From contig JADCBH010000248.1 of assembly GCA_020253595.1 (NCBI GenBank), positions 1 to 6,211 of the forward strand: 6,211 nucleotides of DNA, written 5' to 3'. The notes under the pieces were generated by a model. The model saw only the letters and a list, made by a program, of their open reading frames with translations. It did not search any database and was not told the DNA's origin. Source of the DNA: Brevundimonas sp. (GTDB lineage Bacteria; Pseudomonadota; Alphaproteobacteria; Caulobacterales; Caulobacteraceae). The position numbers were made by a program, and so were the translations under genes. Shown here piece after piece: positions 1 to 5,762 of this stretch (within the stretch, counting starts at the first letter, position 1; the number at the start of each line of letters is the position of its first letter).

Positions 1-1136
1 AAGACAGCGTGGCGGGGACGCGGATCAGCCGGGCGCTGGCGGCCGAGGGCGTCGGGACGCTGAGGATCGACTTCGCCGGGATCGGGGAAACGGGCGTCGC
101 CCCCATGCCGGCGGGGTTCACGGTGGATGTCGGCGACCTGAAGGAGGCGGCGGCGGTGATGGCTCGGCACGGCTGCCCGCCGGGCCTGCTGATCGGGCAC
201 AGCCTGGGCGGGGCGGCCGCGATCGCGGCGGCGGGCGACATCGACAGCGTCAAGGCCGTGGCCACCATCGGCGCGCCCTTCGACGTGGACCATGTATTGA
301 AGCTGCTGGGGCCCGGCGCCGAAGGCCTGAGGCATGGCGAGACCCATACCGCCAGCGTCGGCGGGCGGCCGGTGTCGGTAGGGGCGGGCTTCGCCGAGGA
401 CCTGAAGGCGCAGGACCAGAAGACGCGATTGGCGAACCTGAAACGGGCGCTGCTGATCCTGCACTCGCCGGTGGATCAGGTGGTGGGGATCGAGGAATCG
501 AGCGGCATCTTCCTGGCGGCGAAACACCCCAAGAGCTTCGTCTCGCTGGACAAGGCCGACCACCTGCTGAGCGATCCTGCGGATGCGGCCTATGCGGCGA
601 CGGTCATCGCGGCCTGGGCCAGCCGCTATGTCGACGCCATGACGACGCCCGAGACGGTGCCCGCCGCCGATGGCGTTGTGCGGGTGACCGAGACGGGCGC
701 GGGCAAGTTCCAGGTCAAGGTCGAGGCGGGCGGGGCCATGCTGATGGCCGACGAGCCGGTGTCGGTGGGCGGACTGGCCAGCGGTCCCACGCCCTATGAG
801 CTGGTGGCGGCCGGGCTGGGGGCCTGCACGGTCATGACGCTGAGGCTCTATGCCGAGAAGAAGGGCCTGCCGCTGGAGCGGGCCTCGGTCGAGGTGCGCC
901 ACGAACGCCAGGCCGGTCAGACGCCGCCGGACGTGTTCGAGCGGACGCTGACGCTGGAGGGGAGCTTCGATGACGACCAGCGCGCCCGGATGTTCGAGAT
1001 CGCCGACAAATGCCCGGTCCATCGCACGCTGGAAGGCGGGGCCCGGGTGGTGACGCGGGGCGATGCCCCGGCCATGCCCGCGCCCTGCGAGGAGGAACAT
1101 TTCCGGGAGATGGATGAGGCCTGCGCCGGGACCTGA
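1..1136 (+). CDS. Bifunctional alpha/beta-hydrolase / OsmC-family protein, 5'-truncated by the window
   Basis: The frame is open from the first base: codons before position 9 read D-S-V, matching the interior of the family (..KDS..RISRALA..). The GTG at 9 is therefore an internal Val, not a start, and roughly 40 N-terminal residues lie outside the window. Numbering from that Val, residues 1-205 are an alpha/beta hydrolase with nucleophile elbow GHSLGG (Ser65, codon 201-203), probable acid Asp156 in LHSPVDQ and His185 in KADHLL. Residues 220-360 are an OsmC/Ohr-like domain with its two characteristic cysteines, Cys273 in GLGACTVMT and Cys335 in DKCPVHRTL. OsmC/Ohr proteins are cytoplasmic thiol peroxidases that reduce organic hydroperoxides; the hydrolase half is thought to act on esters or acyl groups, substrate unknown. 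All catalytic residues are present, so both halves look active. The gene ends at TGA 1134-1136, 18 bp from the convergent flavoprotein gene. The family call is firm; the physiological substrate is not. Confidence 0.93.
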   Translation, partial: DSVAGTRISRALAAEGVGTLRIDFAGIGETGVAPMPAGFTVDVGDLKEAAAVMARHGCPPGLLIGHSLGGAAAIAAAGDIDSVKAVATIGAPFDVDHVLKLLGPGAEGLRHGETHTASVGGRPVSVGAGFAEDLKAQDQKTRLANLKRALLILHSPVDQVVGIEESSGIFLAAKHPKSFVSLDKADHLLSDPADAAYAATVIAAWASRYVDAMTTPETVPAADGVVRVTETGAGKFQVKVEAGGAMLMADEPVSVGGLASGPTPYELVAAGLGACTVMTLRLYAEKKGLPLERASVEVRHERQAGQTPPDVFERTLTLEGSFDDDQRARMFEIADKCPVHRTLEGGARVVTRGDAPAMPAPCEEEHFREMDEACAGT

Positions 1137-1140
1137 GCCT

Positions 1141-1169
1141 GGGACCGCGTCCGGTCAGGCCGGGGTCCC
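1141..1169. terminator. Candidate hairpin at a convergent gene junction
   Basis: GGGACC (1141-1146) pairs with GGTCCC (1164-1169). Inside it CCGG (1151-1154) pairs with CCGG (1160-1163) around a 5-nt loop, with a 4-nt bulge (GCGT) on the left arm. The structure spans the 18-bp gap and the end of the flavoprotein gene, including its stop at 1155-1157, so it could form in both converging transcripts. Neither side has a T-run, so a canonical intrinsic terminator is not shown. A role in 3'-end protection or chance pairing in GC-rich DNA is equally possible. Confidence 0.3.
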
Positions 1170-2573
1170 TGAGGCCAGCCGGGCGAGATTGACCATGGCC
1201 GGACGGATCGCGGCGCGCATACGGCCCAGCACGGCCATCTTGTCCGCCTCCTCGGGCGACACGCCCTCGACGACCCGGCCGAAGCCGTCGAGGCGGCTGT
1301 CGCGGATCCAGCGCCGGAGCGCCGGCTCGCTGGCCCAGGCCGCCTGGGCCTGCAGGTTGGACAGCTCTGACTTCGGATAGTCGGCGACCGTGTCGGGGAG
1401 GACCCCGGGGGTGCACAGGGCGTTCTTGCGATCCTGATCCTCGACGTGCACCTCGAGCCAGGCCGCCACGGCCGCGCTGAGCGGCGGGGCCGGGATGCGC
1501 ACCATCTGCAAGGTGATGCGGTCGTCGGCGAAGACCGGGACCATGGGACGCCGGGTGACGGCCGAGGCAGTGCAGTCGATGTAGAGCGCACCCGGCTCGA
1601 CCGGCACAAAGGTCGCATCGAAGCGAAGGCCCTCTGGCTCTATCGCCCGCACCCGGCCGTGACGCACGACGTGGGTGATCGTCCGCAGGATCTCGATCTC
1701 ACCGGTCGAGATGGTGGCGTAGTGGAACATCTCCGGCCGGAGGGACTGGTCGATGCGGAGCATGTTGCCGACGGCCTCAAGCTGTTCGAACAGGGCGTCG
1801 ACGGTCGGGGCGGTGGCGAAGGCCTCAAACGCATGGGCCTGGGCCCCGATCGAGTCGTGGAAGAACTCGTGACCGGGCTGGGTGACCCGGCGGTTGATCA
1901 TCCAGGACTCGCGTGGCCGGACCCAGGTGATGCGGTCCGCCGGCACGCCCGCAGAAACCAGCCAGACGCCGGCGTCCATCGCCGTCTTGCCGGCACCCAG
2001 AATAACATAGCGGCTCGGCGCGCTGTCCGGCGCCCGCGCCAGATGCGGCAGGGCATTGGGCGGCACCAGACGGACCCCGTCGGCGACCGCGAAGGCGGGC
2101 CGGTGGGTCGACGGCACCGTGGTGCCGAAATAGGTCGCGTCGACCGTCTTGCGCCGAACCCGGACCCGGCTCTCTTCGCCCGTCAGCAAGGAGACGATCC
2201 GCCCGTCGCCGCGATAGTCCGTCATCGGATGATAGTCGACGCGGCCGCTGGTCAGCAGCTGCCGCTGCATCACGGCATTGAAGTAGCCCCGGACCTCTGC
2301 TCCCGAGGCCAGTTCGTAGAGACCGGCGTTGAGTCCATGGGTGTCCTTGGCTCCGGAGCCGAGCGGCAGGGAGTTCACCCCATAGAAGGCCGAGGGTTGA
2401 TGCAGGGCGACGAAGTCATAGGCGTCGTTCCAGTGACCACCCGGCTGACCGTGCCGGTCGACGATGGTGATCCGCGCATCGCTTTCGGCCAGCAGGGTGT
2501 CGGCGAAAGCTAGACCCACAGCGCCCGCACCCACGACCAGATAGTCGGTCTCGATTTCCGCCGGTCGTGTCAT
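1155..2573 (-). CDS. FAD/NAD(P)-binding oxidoreductase, flavin monooxygenase-like
   Basis: The 472-residue protein has two dinucleotide-binding folds. At residues 11-39, YLVVGAGAVGLAF carries the GxGxxG motif (G15, G17, G20) and strand 2 ends in Asp39, as in FAD-binding Rossmann folds; GGHW follows at 45-48, as in flavin monooxygenase-like proteins. At 190-206, YVILGAGKTAMDAGVWL is a second GxGxxA fold, probably for NAD(P)H, preceded by VPSTHRPAF (154-162). A two-electron flavin chemistry using NAD(P)H (hydroxylation or sulfur/Baeyer-Villiger oxidation) is plausible, but the substrate cannot be read from sequence. There is no signal peptide or membrane segment, so it should be cytosolic. The ATG at 2573 places the GxGxxG motif about 14 residues in, as usual. 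The ribosome site is weak (CAAGAG/GGGGGGA upstream). It is divergent from the DUF2855 gene with 111 bp between, and convergent with the OsmC fusion gene. Family confidence is high, function moderate. Confidence 0.88.
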   Translation of the reverse strand: MTRPAEIETDYLVVGAGAVGLAFADTLLAESDARITIVDRHGQPGGHWNDAYDFVALHQPSAFYGVNSLPLGSGAKDTHGLNAGLYELASGAEVRGYFNAVMQRQLLTSGRVDYHPMTDYRGDGRIVSLLTGEESRVRVRRKTVDATYFGTTVPSTHRPAFAVADGVRLVPPNALPHLARAPDSAPSRYVILGAGKTAMDAGVWLVSAGVPADRITWVRPRESWMINRRVTQPGHEFFHDSIGAQAHAFEAFATAPTVDALFEQLEAVGNMLRIDQSLRPEMFHYATISTGEIEILRTITHVVRHGRVRAIEPEGLRFDATFVPVEPGALYIDCTASAVTRRPMVPVFADDRITLQMVRIPAPPLSAAVAAWLEVHVEDQDRKNALCTPGVLPDTVADYPKSELSNLQAQAAWASEPALRRWIRDSRLDGFGRVVEGVSPEEADKMAVLGRMRAAIRPAMVNLARLASGTPA

Positions 2574-2586
2574 CCGCTCTTGTCCC

Positions 2587-2614
2587 CCCGGCTTCCGCGG
2601 CGCACGAAGCCGGG
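2587..2614. repeat. Perfect 9-bp inverted repeat in the divergent intergenic region
   Basis: CCCGGCTTC (2587-2595) is exactly complementary to GAAGCCGGG (2606-2614) around a 10-nt loop. It lies 14-41 bp upstream of the flavoprotein ATG on the minus strand, so it would form a stable hairpin in that gene's leader if transcription starts farther right. No T-run follows on either strand, which argues against an intrinsic terminator. It could be an operator dyad, a leader structure affecting translation, or a GC-rich coincidence. Confidence 0.5.
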
Positions 2615-2627
2615 AGCCTTGAAACAG

Positions 2628-2656
2628 GCTCTAGAGACCGGTGTGAGACATGACAA
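2628..2656 (-). promoter_or_regulatory. Weak candidate promoter for the flavoprotein gene, with GAGAC direct repeat
   Basis: Read on the minus strand, TTGTCA (2656-2651) is followed after 17 bp by TAGAGC (2633-2628), giving 5/6 and 3/6 matches to the TTGACA/TATAAT consensus. The spacer is almost filled by GAGAC-CGGTGT-GAGAC (2634-2649 on the plus strand), two direct copies 11 bp apart, about one helical turn. On the plus strand a TTGAAA (2619-2624) with a poor TGTGAG 17 bp later could serve the DUF2855 gene. The -10 matches are weak, so this is a suggestion only. Confidence 0.25.
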
Positions 2657-2672
2657 ACCACCGACCGGAGAA

Positions 2673-2678
2673 AAGGGA
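2673..2678 (+). promoter_or_regulatory. Ribosome binding site of the DUF2855 gene
   Basis: AAGGGA ends 6 bp before the ATG at 2685, with a further GGAG at 2667-2670. This supports starting at 2685 instead of extending the open frame to 2580, which would add 35 residues unlike the family N-terminus. Confidence 0.6.
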
Positions 2679-2684
2679 ACGCCG

Positions 2685-3752
2685 ATGACGCAGCACTGGG
2701 ACTTGTTGATCGATCGCGCGGACCTGGCCCGCGTTGAGGTGCGACCTCTTCCGGAGCCGGATGCGATGGCCCTGGCCGACGGGGAGGTGCTGCTGGACGT
2801 CGAGCGGTTCACCCTGACGGCCAACAACATCACCTACGGGGTCTATGGCGACCGTCTCGGCTATTGGCGGTTCTTTCCGGAGGACGACACCTGGGGCCGG
2901 ATCCCGGTCTGGGGGTTCGCCACGGTGCGGCGCTCGACCGTGGAGACGATCCCGGTCGGCACGCGGCTGTTCGGCTATCTGCCGATGGCCAGCCACTGGA
3001 TCACCCGGCTGGAACGCCGGCCCTGGGGCGTGGTGGACGTGTCGCCCCACCGCGCCGAGTTGCCCGCTGCCTACAACAGCCTGGTGGAGGCCGCGCCCGG
3101 TCCGCTGGATGACCAGATCGCGCTACTGCGGCCGCTGTTCCTGACCGCCTTCCTGCTGGACGACTTCTTTGCCGAAAACGCGGACTTCGGGGCGCAGACC
3201 TTCATCCTGTCCAGCGCCTCCAGCAAGACGGCGCTCGGACTCGGCTGGCTGCTGGCCCAGCGCGGCGCGCGGGTGATCGGCCTGACCTCGGCCCGCAATG
3301 CCGCTTTTGTTGAAAGCGTCGGCTGCTATGCGGAAGCCCGGACCTATGAAGCTCTGGCCGACCGGCCGATCGAGGGACAGGTGGTCTTCGTCGACTTTGC
3401 CGGAGCCCCTGAGGTGGTGGCGGCGGTCCATCACATGCTGGGCGACCATCTGGTGCACAGCGCCGTGGTGGGCAGCACCCACCAGACCGACGGCCCGGTC
3501 GGCCCGGGTCGCCTGCCCGGACCCCGGCCGACCTTCTTCTTCGCCCCTGAACGCCTGAAACAGCGGTCCAGGGACTGGGGCGGTGAGGTTTTGAACAGCC
3601 GGATTCAGACGGCGTTGGAAGCCTTCATCAGTGCCAACGGCTGGCTTGAGGTCTCGACCCATGCGGGGCCAGCGGCCCTTGAGGGCGTCTATCAGACGGT
3701 GCTCTCGGGCCGGGCCCGCCCGGAAGAGGGGCATATGGTGACGCCGGGCTGA
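2685..3752 (+). CDS. DUF2855 family protein (MDR-like fold)
   Basis: The 355-residue protein begins MTQHWDLLIDRADL. The region around residues 40-65 (ERFTLTANNITYGVYGD, then YWRFFP) is typical of DUF2855, a family of unknown function. Residues 173-205 contain FILSSASSKTALGLGWLL, then a beta-strand ending in VIGLTSARN and FVESVGCY. This is a Rossmann-like nucleotide-binding segment in the same place as in medium-chain dehydrogenase/quinone oxidoreductases, with the N-terminal half corresponding to the GroES-like part. NAD(P)H-dependent reduction is therefore plausible but not shown. No zinc-ligand cysteine pattern is evident, so it would be of the zinc-free type. There is no signal peptide or membrane segment. 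The start at 2685 is chosen for its ribosome site and family N-terminus. The gene is divergent from the flavoprotein, and its TGA directly abuts the stop of the opposing hydrolase gene. The domain call is strong; the activity is unknown. Confidence 0.88.
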   Translation: MTQHWDLLIDRADLARVEVRPLPEPDAMALADGEVLLDVERFTLTANNITYGVYGDRLGYWRFFPEDDTWGRIPVWGFATVRRSTVETIPVGTRLFGYLPMASHWITRLERRPWGVVDVSPHRAELPAAYNSLVEAAPGPLDDQIALLRPLFLTAFLLDDFFAENADFGAQTFILSSASSKTALGLGWLLAQRGARVIGLTSARNAAFVESVGCYAEARTYEALADRPIEGQVVFVDFAGAPEVVAAVHHMLGDHLVHSAVVGSTHQTDGPVGPGRLPGPRPTFFFAPERLKQRSRDWGGEVLNSRIQTALEAFISANGWLEVSTHAGPAALEGVYQTVLSGRARPEEGHMVTPG

Positions 3753-3768
3753 CTAGGGCAGTCTCCGG
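3744..3768. terminator. Weak imperfect hairpin across abutting convergent stops
   Basis: CCGG (3744-3747) and CCGG (3765-3768) flank GACT (3751-3754) and AGTC (3760-3763), giving a 4+4 bp stem with a 3x1 internal loop and a 5-nt loop. It spans both stop codons (TGA 3750-3752 and, on the minus strand, TAG 3755-3753). There is no T-tract. It may help end or protect both transcripts, but the stem is short. Confidence 0.2.
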
Positions 3769-4556
3769 GTGATGAAGTCCTCCAGGAGGGCATTGAACTG
3801 GTCCGGCCGCTCGATCATCACGGCATGGCCGGTGGCGGCTACGGGTACGAACCGACTGTGCGGAATTCCGGCATGGACCGCGCGGGCCTTGTCAGGCGAG
3901 ATGGGCCGATCTTCCTCGCCCGAGACGATCAGGGTCGGAGCGGAGATGTTGCTGAGTTCACCTGTGATCGCCCGACGACCTGCCGAGGCAGCGGCGGCCC
4001 TGTGCAAATCCTTGGGTAGCCTTCGAAGATAGGCCCGCCAGCGTTCGGCCTCCGGCCTGCGCGTGGCGTCGTTCAGGAAGGTGTCCCCGAACAGGATCTT
4101 CATCAGGGGGCCAGTGAAGGGTCGGGGGCCAAACAGCTTCACCAGGGCGATCAGCAGGCGATAGCGGGGCAGGTTTTCCGGCTCCTCAGCCTCGGCGCTG
4201 GGGCCGATGAGCGTCAGGGTGCGGACTACCTCGGGGCGGCGTGCGGCGACCCGCATGGCGATGAATGTTCCCAACGAGAAGCCCACCAGGTGACAGGGGC
4301 GAGCGTTCAGCGCCTGGATCAACTCCACCGCATCGGCGGCCAGGTTGTCGAGATCGAGCCCGGACGCGATATGGGCCGAGCGCCCCTGGCCGCGCAGGTC
4401 GAAAGTGATGACGCGGTACCGAGCCGCGAAATGGGCGACCTGGGCTTCCCAGCTCTCTGAGGCCAGCATCAGTCCATGGATCAAGACGAGAGTTTCGGGC
4501 CCCTCGCCGTGGATGTCGTAGTGCAGGCGTACGCCGCCGATCATGATGTCGGGCAT
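3753..4556 (-). CDS. Alpha/beta hydrolase
   Basis: This 267-residue protein is a full-length single-domain alpha/beta hydrolase. The oxyanion-hole strand LVLIHG is at 23-28, FDLRGQGRS at 52-60, the nucleophile elbow GFSLGT at 92-97 (Ser94), the acid Asp216 in VSGEEDRPIS, and the catalytic His244 in ATGHAVMIERP. A helical cap lies at about 120-190. The overall look resembles the esterase/enol-lactonase/haloperoxidase-like branch; the substrate is not predictable. It has no signal peptide, so it should be cytosolic. ATG 4556 gives the usual short N-terminus before IGGVRLHY; an ATG five codons in (4544) is possible, and the ribosome site (AGAAAGA-like) is weak for either. It is the last gene of a leftward unit, 50 bp after the TetR gene, so it is a likely target of that regulator. 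Confidence 0.9.
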   Translation of the reverse strand: MPDIMIGGVRLHYDIHGEGPETLVLIHGLMLASESWEAQVAHFAARYRVITFDLRGQGRSAHIASGLDLDNLAADAVELIQALNARPCHLVGFSLGTFIAMRVAARRPEVVRTLTLIGPSAEAEEPENLPRYRLLIALVKLFGPRPFTGPLMKILFGDTFLNDATRRPEAERWRAYLRRLPKDLHRAAAASAGRRAITGELSNISAPTLIVSGEEDRPISPDKARAVHAGIPHSRFVPVAATGHAVMIERPDQFNALLEDFITRRLP

Positions 4557-4582
4557 GAGATGTCTTTCTGTGATGTCAGGAG

Positions 4583-4599
4583 TCCGCCGGTCGGGCGGA
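4583..4599. repeat. Small inverted repeat between tetR-type gene and hydrolase gene
   Basis: TCCGCC (4583-4588) and GGCGGA (4594-4599) form a 6-bp GC-rich stem with a 5-nt loop within the 50-bp gap. There is no T-run downstream on the minus strand. It could be an intercistronic stem that tunes hydrolase expression, or chance. Confidence 0.35.
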
Positions 4600-4606
4600 T
4601 GGGAGA

Positions 4607-5272
4607 TCAGGCCGGATAGGCCATGAGCATCCGGTCTATCGCCGCCTCGATGCGGGCCCAGCCGGCGTCGTCCAGGGTGACGCCCGCGAAGCGGTCGCGC
4701 GTCGTGGCCGCGAGCGCCAGATGCTGGACCGCCGCGAGGAAGACGACGTTCAGGGCGACAACGTCCACGCCCTCGGGCAGCGGCAGATTGGGGCGGCGCG
4801 AGGCGGTCCAGCGCTGGAGCACGGCCGAGCGGGCCGTCTCCAACCGACGCAGCAGGGGTGTGTCCTCGCTGAGTTCCCAGGCCACCAGACGCAGGATCAG
4901 GGGGCTGGCCCGCAGAGCCCGGAGATAGCCGGTCAGCATCTCGCGGGCGAACTCACGGTATGAGGTCGCCTCGATCGGCGGCTGGGCGGCGAGGGTTTCC
5001 CCCAGCCACAAATCCAGACGGCCGGCCAGGCGTTCGACCACGCCCTCGACGCCCTCGAAGTAGCGGTAGATCAACTTGCGATCGATGCCAGCCTGGACTG
5101 CCAGGGTGTTGACGTTCAGCCCGCTCCAACCGTCACGCAACAGCAGCTGCTCGGCGGCCGCAACGATGGCGGCCTCGGTCGCCGCACGGTCGCGCGGTCT
5201 GCTTTTGGCGCTATCGCTCGGCTCGCGGAGCCTCGCTGCTTGAGCGCGGGTTGGTGTGTCGGCCGCCATCAT
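4607..5272 (-). CDS. TetR/AcrR-family transcriptional regulator
   Basis: The 221-residue protein has an N-terminal TetR DNA-binding domain at about residues 29-80: helix AATEAAIVAAAEQLLLRDGW, then the helix-turn-helix VNTLAVQAGIDRKLIYRYF (54-72) ending in the characteristic YRYF. The C-terminal 130 residues are a helical ligand/dimerisation domain whose inducer cannot be guessed. The first 28 residues form a polar, probably disordered extension longer than in most relatives. The start codons ATG 5272 and ATG 5269 are adjacent; the first overlaps the upstream lipoprotein stop as ATGA, and no strong ribosome site is seen, so translational coupling is likely. TetR proteins usually repress their own operon and a divergent gene. 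The two dyads at 5711-5750 upstream of this unit are the natural candidate operators. The family is certain; the regulon is inferred. Confidence 0.93.
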   Translation of the reverse strand: MMAADTPTRAQAARLREPSDSAKSRPRDRAATEAAIVAAAEQLLLRDGWSGLNVNTLAVQAGIDRKLIYRYFEGVEGVVERLAGRLDLWLGETLAAQPPIEATSYREFAREMLTGYLRALRASPLILRLVAWELSEDTPLLRRLETARSAVLQRWTASRRPNLPLPEGVDVVALNVVFLAAVQHLALAATTRDRFAGVTLDDAGWARIEAAIDRMLMAYPA

Positions 5273-5670
5273 GCGTTCGTGTCCGAGGCGGCGCAGGCGC
5301 GCAAGGCCTGGCCTCGGCCATCCTCGAAGTTTCGGGTCCAGCGGCTGTCATAGGCACCGAGCCGGATCTCGGCCTGCGATCCCGTAGCGGTCGGGCGGAT
5401 CGTCACGCTTTCATACGCAGAGCCGTAGCCGGCGAGCGAATAACGCCAATGGGTCTCGGCCATGACGAAACGGCTGAGCGGCAGAAAGTCGGCGCGTTCC
5501 TGGAAACAAGCGGCGACCGCCGCGACCGACAGGGTGCTGTCGACGATCTCGTCAGGGGCCTGGGCGGACAGGACGTCGAGGTCGGCCACGCCGACGCGGG
5601 GGGCAGCGCAGGCGGCGAGGCCCAGAAGCGCGGCAAACGGCAGGGCGATCACGGGAGAGGCGATGTTCAT
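5269..5670 (-). CDS. Small putative lipoprotein, unknown function
   Basis: The 133-residue protein has a type II signal peptide: a hydrophobic stretch (about 6-20) ending in the lipobox L-A-A-C with lipidated Cys21. Ala at +2 predicts outer-membrane sorting. The mature part has no recognisable domain; it contains two further cysteines, Cys55 and Cys126, which could form a periplasmic disulfide, and several beta-strand-like stretches (SVTIRPTATGSQAEIRLGAY). The start at 5670 is chosen because GGAG sits 7 nt upstream and the signal peptide follows directly. The frame stays open to 5775, but that extension would put the signal peptide 35 residues in and run across the divergent promoter. Its stop overlaps the TetR start by ATGA, so it is the first gene of the leftward unit. 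I do not recognise the family. Confidence 0.75.
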   Translation of the reverse strand: MNIASPVIALPFAALLGLAACAAPRVGVADLDVLSAQAPDEIVDSTLSVAAVAACFQERADFLPLSRFVMAETHWRYSLAGYGSAYESVTIRPTATGSQAEIRLGAYDSRWTRNFEDGRGQALRACAASDTNA

Positions 5671-5677
5671 GGAAGAG

Positions 5678-5681
5678 CTCC
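5678..5681 (-). promoter_or_regulatory. Ribosome binding site of the lipoprotein gene
   Basis: Read on the minus strand, GGAG lies 7 nt before the ATG at 5670-5668. It is the main reason for choosing this start over upstream ATG codons in the same frame. Confidence 0.65.
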
Positions 5682-5703
5682 GGGGAGAGTCGAGACCGCG
5701 GGA

Positions 5704-5733
5704 TTGACATGTCCCAGTTTCGGGACATATGGA
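5704..5733 (+). promoter_or_regulatory. Candidate sigma70-type promoter for the DUF4386 gene
   Basis: A perfect TTGACA (5704-5709) is followed after 18 bp by TATGGA (5728-5733), or after 17 bp by ATATGG. The -35 box is ideal; the -10 box matches only in part. Predicted transcription start is near 5740, giving a leader of about 23 nt before ATG 5763. The spacer is occupied by a dyad, so the promoter is probably repressible. No equally good leftward promoter is visible for the lipoprotein unit. Confidence 0.5.
5709..5728. promoter_or_regulatory. Candidate operator 1: 7-bp inverted repeat
   Basis: ATGTCCC (5709-5715) and GGGACAT (5722-5728) are perfect inverted arms separated by AGTTTC. The core GTCCC-N6-GGGAC has the size and symmetry of a TetR-family dimer site. 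It overlaps the last base of the -35 box and the start of the -10 box of the rightward promoter, where a bound repressor would block RNA polymerase. Confidence 0.55.
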
Positions 5734-5734
5734 A

Positions 5735-5750
5735 GTCTCACCACTGAGAC
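5735..5750. promoter_or_regulatory. Candidate operator 2: 6-bp inverted repeat
   Basis: GTCTCA (5735-5740) and TGAGAC (5745-5750) are perfect inverted arms around CCAC. Written as GTCTC-N6-GAGAC it has the same arm length and spacing as operator 1 and fits a shared GTCYC-N6-GRGAC pattern, centre to centre 24 bp away. It covers the predicted transcription start and ends 3 bp before the AGGA ribosome site. A short RNA hairpin in the leader is an alternative role. Confidence 0.5.
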
Positions 5751-5753
5751 AAC

Positions 5754-5757
5754 AGGA
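5754..5757 (+). promoter_or_regulatory. Ribosome binding site of the DUF4386 gene
   Basis: AGGA lies 5 nt before ATG 5763 and 8 nt before the second ATG at 5766. The spacing allows either start, with 5766 slightly better placed. Confidence 0.55.
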
Positions 5758-5762
5758 AAACG

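Noticed and set aside
832..1618. Minus-strand open frames across the OsmC domain and the end of the flavoprotein gene
   Set aside because: Their translations are low-complexity Arg/Pro/Ser-rich and conflict with well-supported genes in other frames.
1446..2513. Long plus-strand open frame (355 codons) opposite the flavoprotein gene
   Set aside because: It is antisense to a protein with two clear Rossmann motifs. Its translation is rich in Arg, Gly and His, with no domain, as expected from the complement of a GC-rich gene.
2580..2684. N-terminal extension of the DUF2855 protein to an ATG at 2580
   Set aside because: The added 35 residues do not resemble the family, the region contains the divergent regulatory sequences, and AAGGGA sits correctly before ATG 2685.
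3123..3734. Minus-strand open frame (203 codons) opposite the DUF2855 gene
   Set aside because: It has no domain, and the opposite strand encodes a conserved nucleotide-binding segment.
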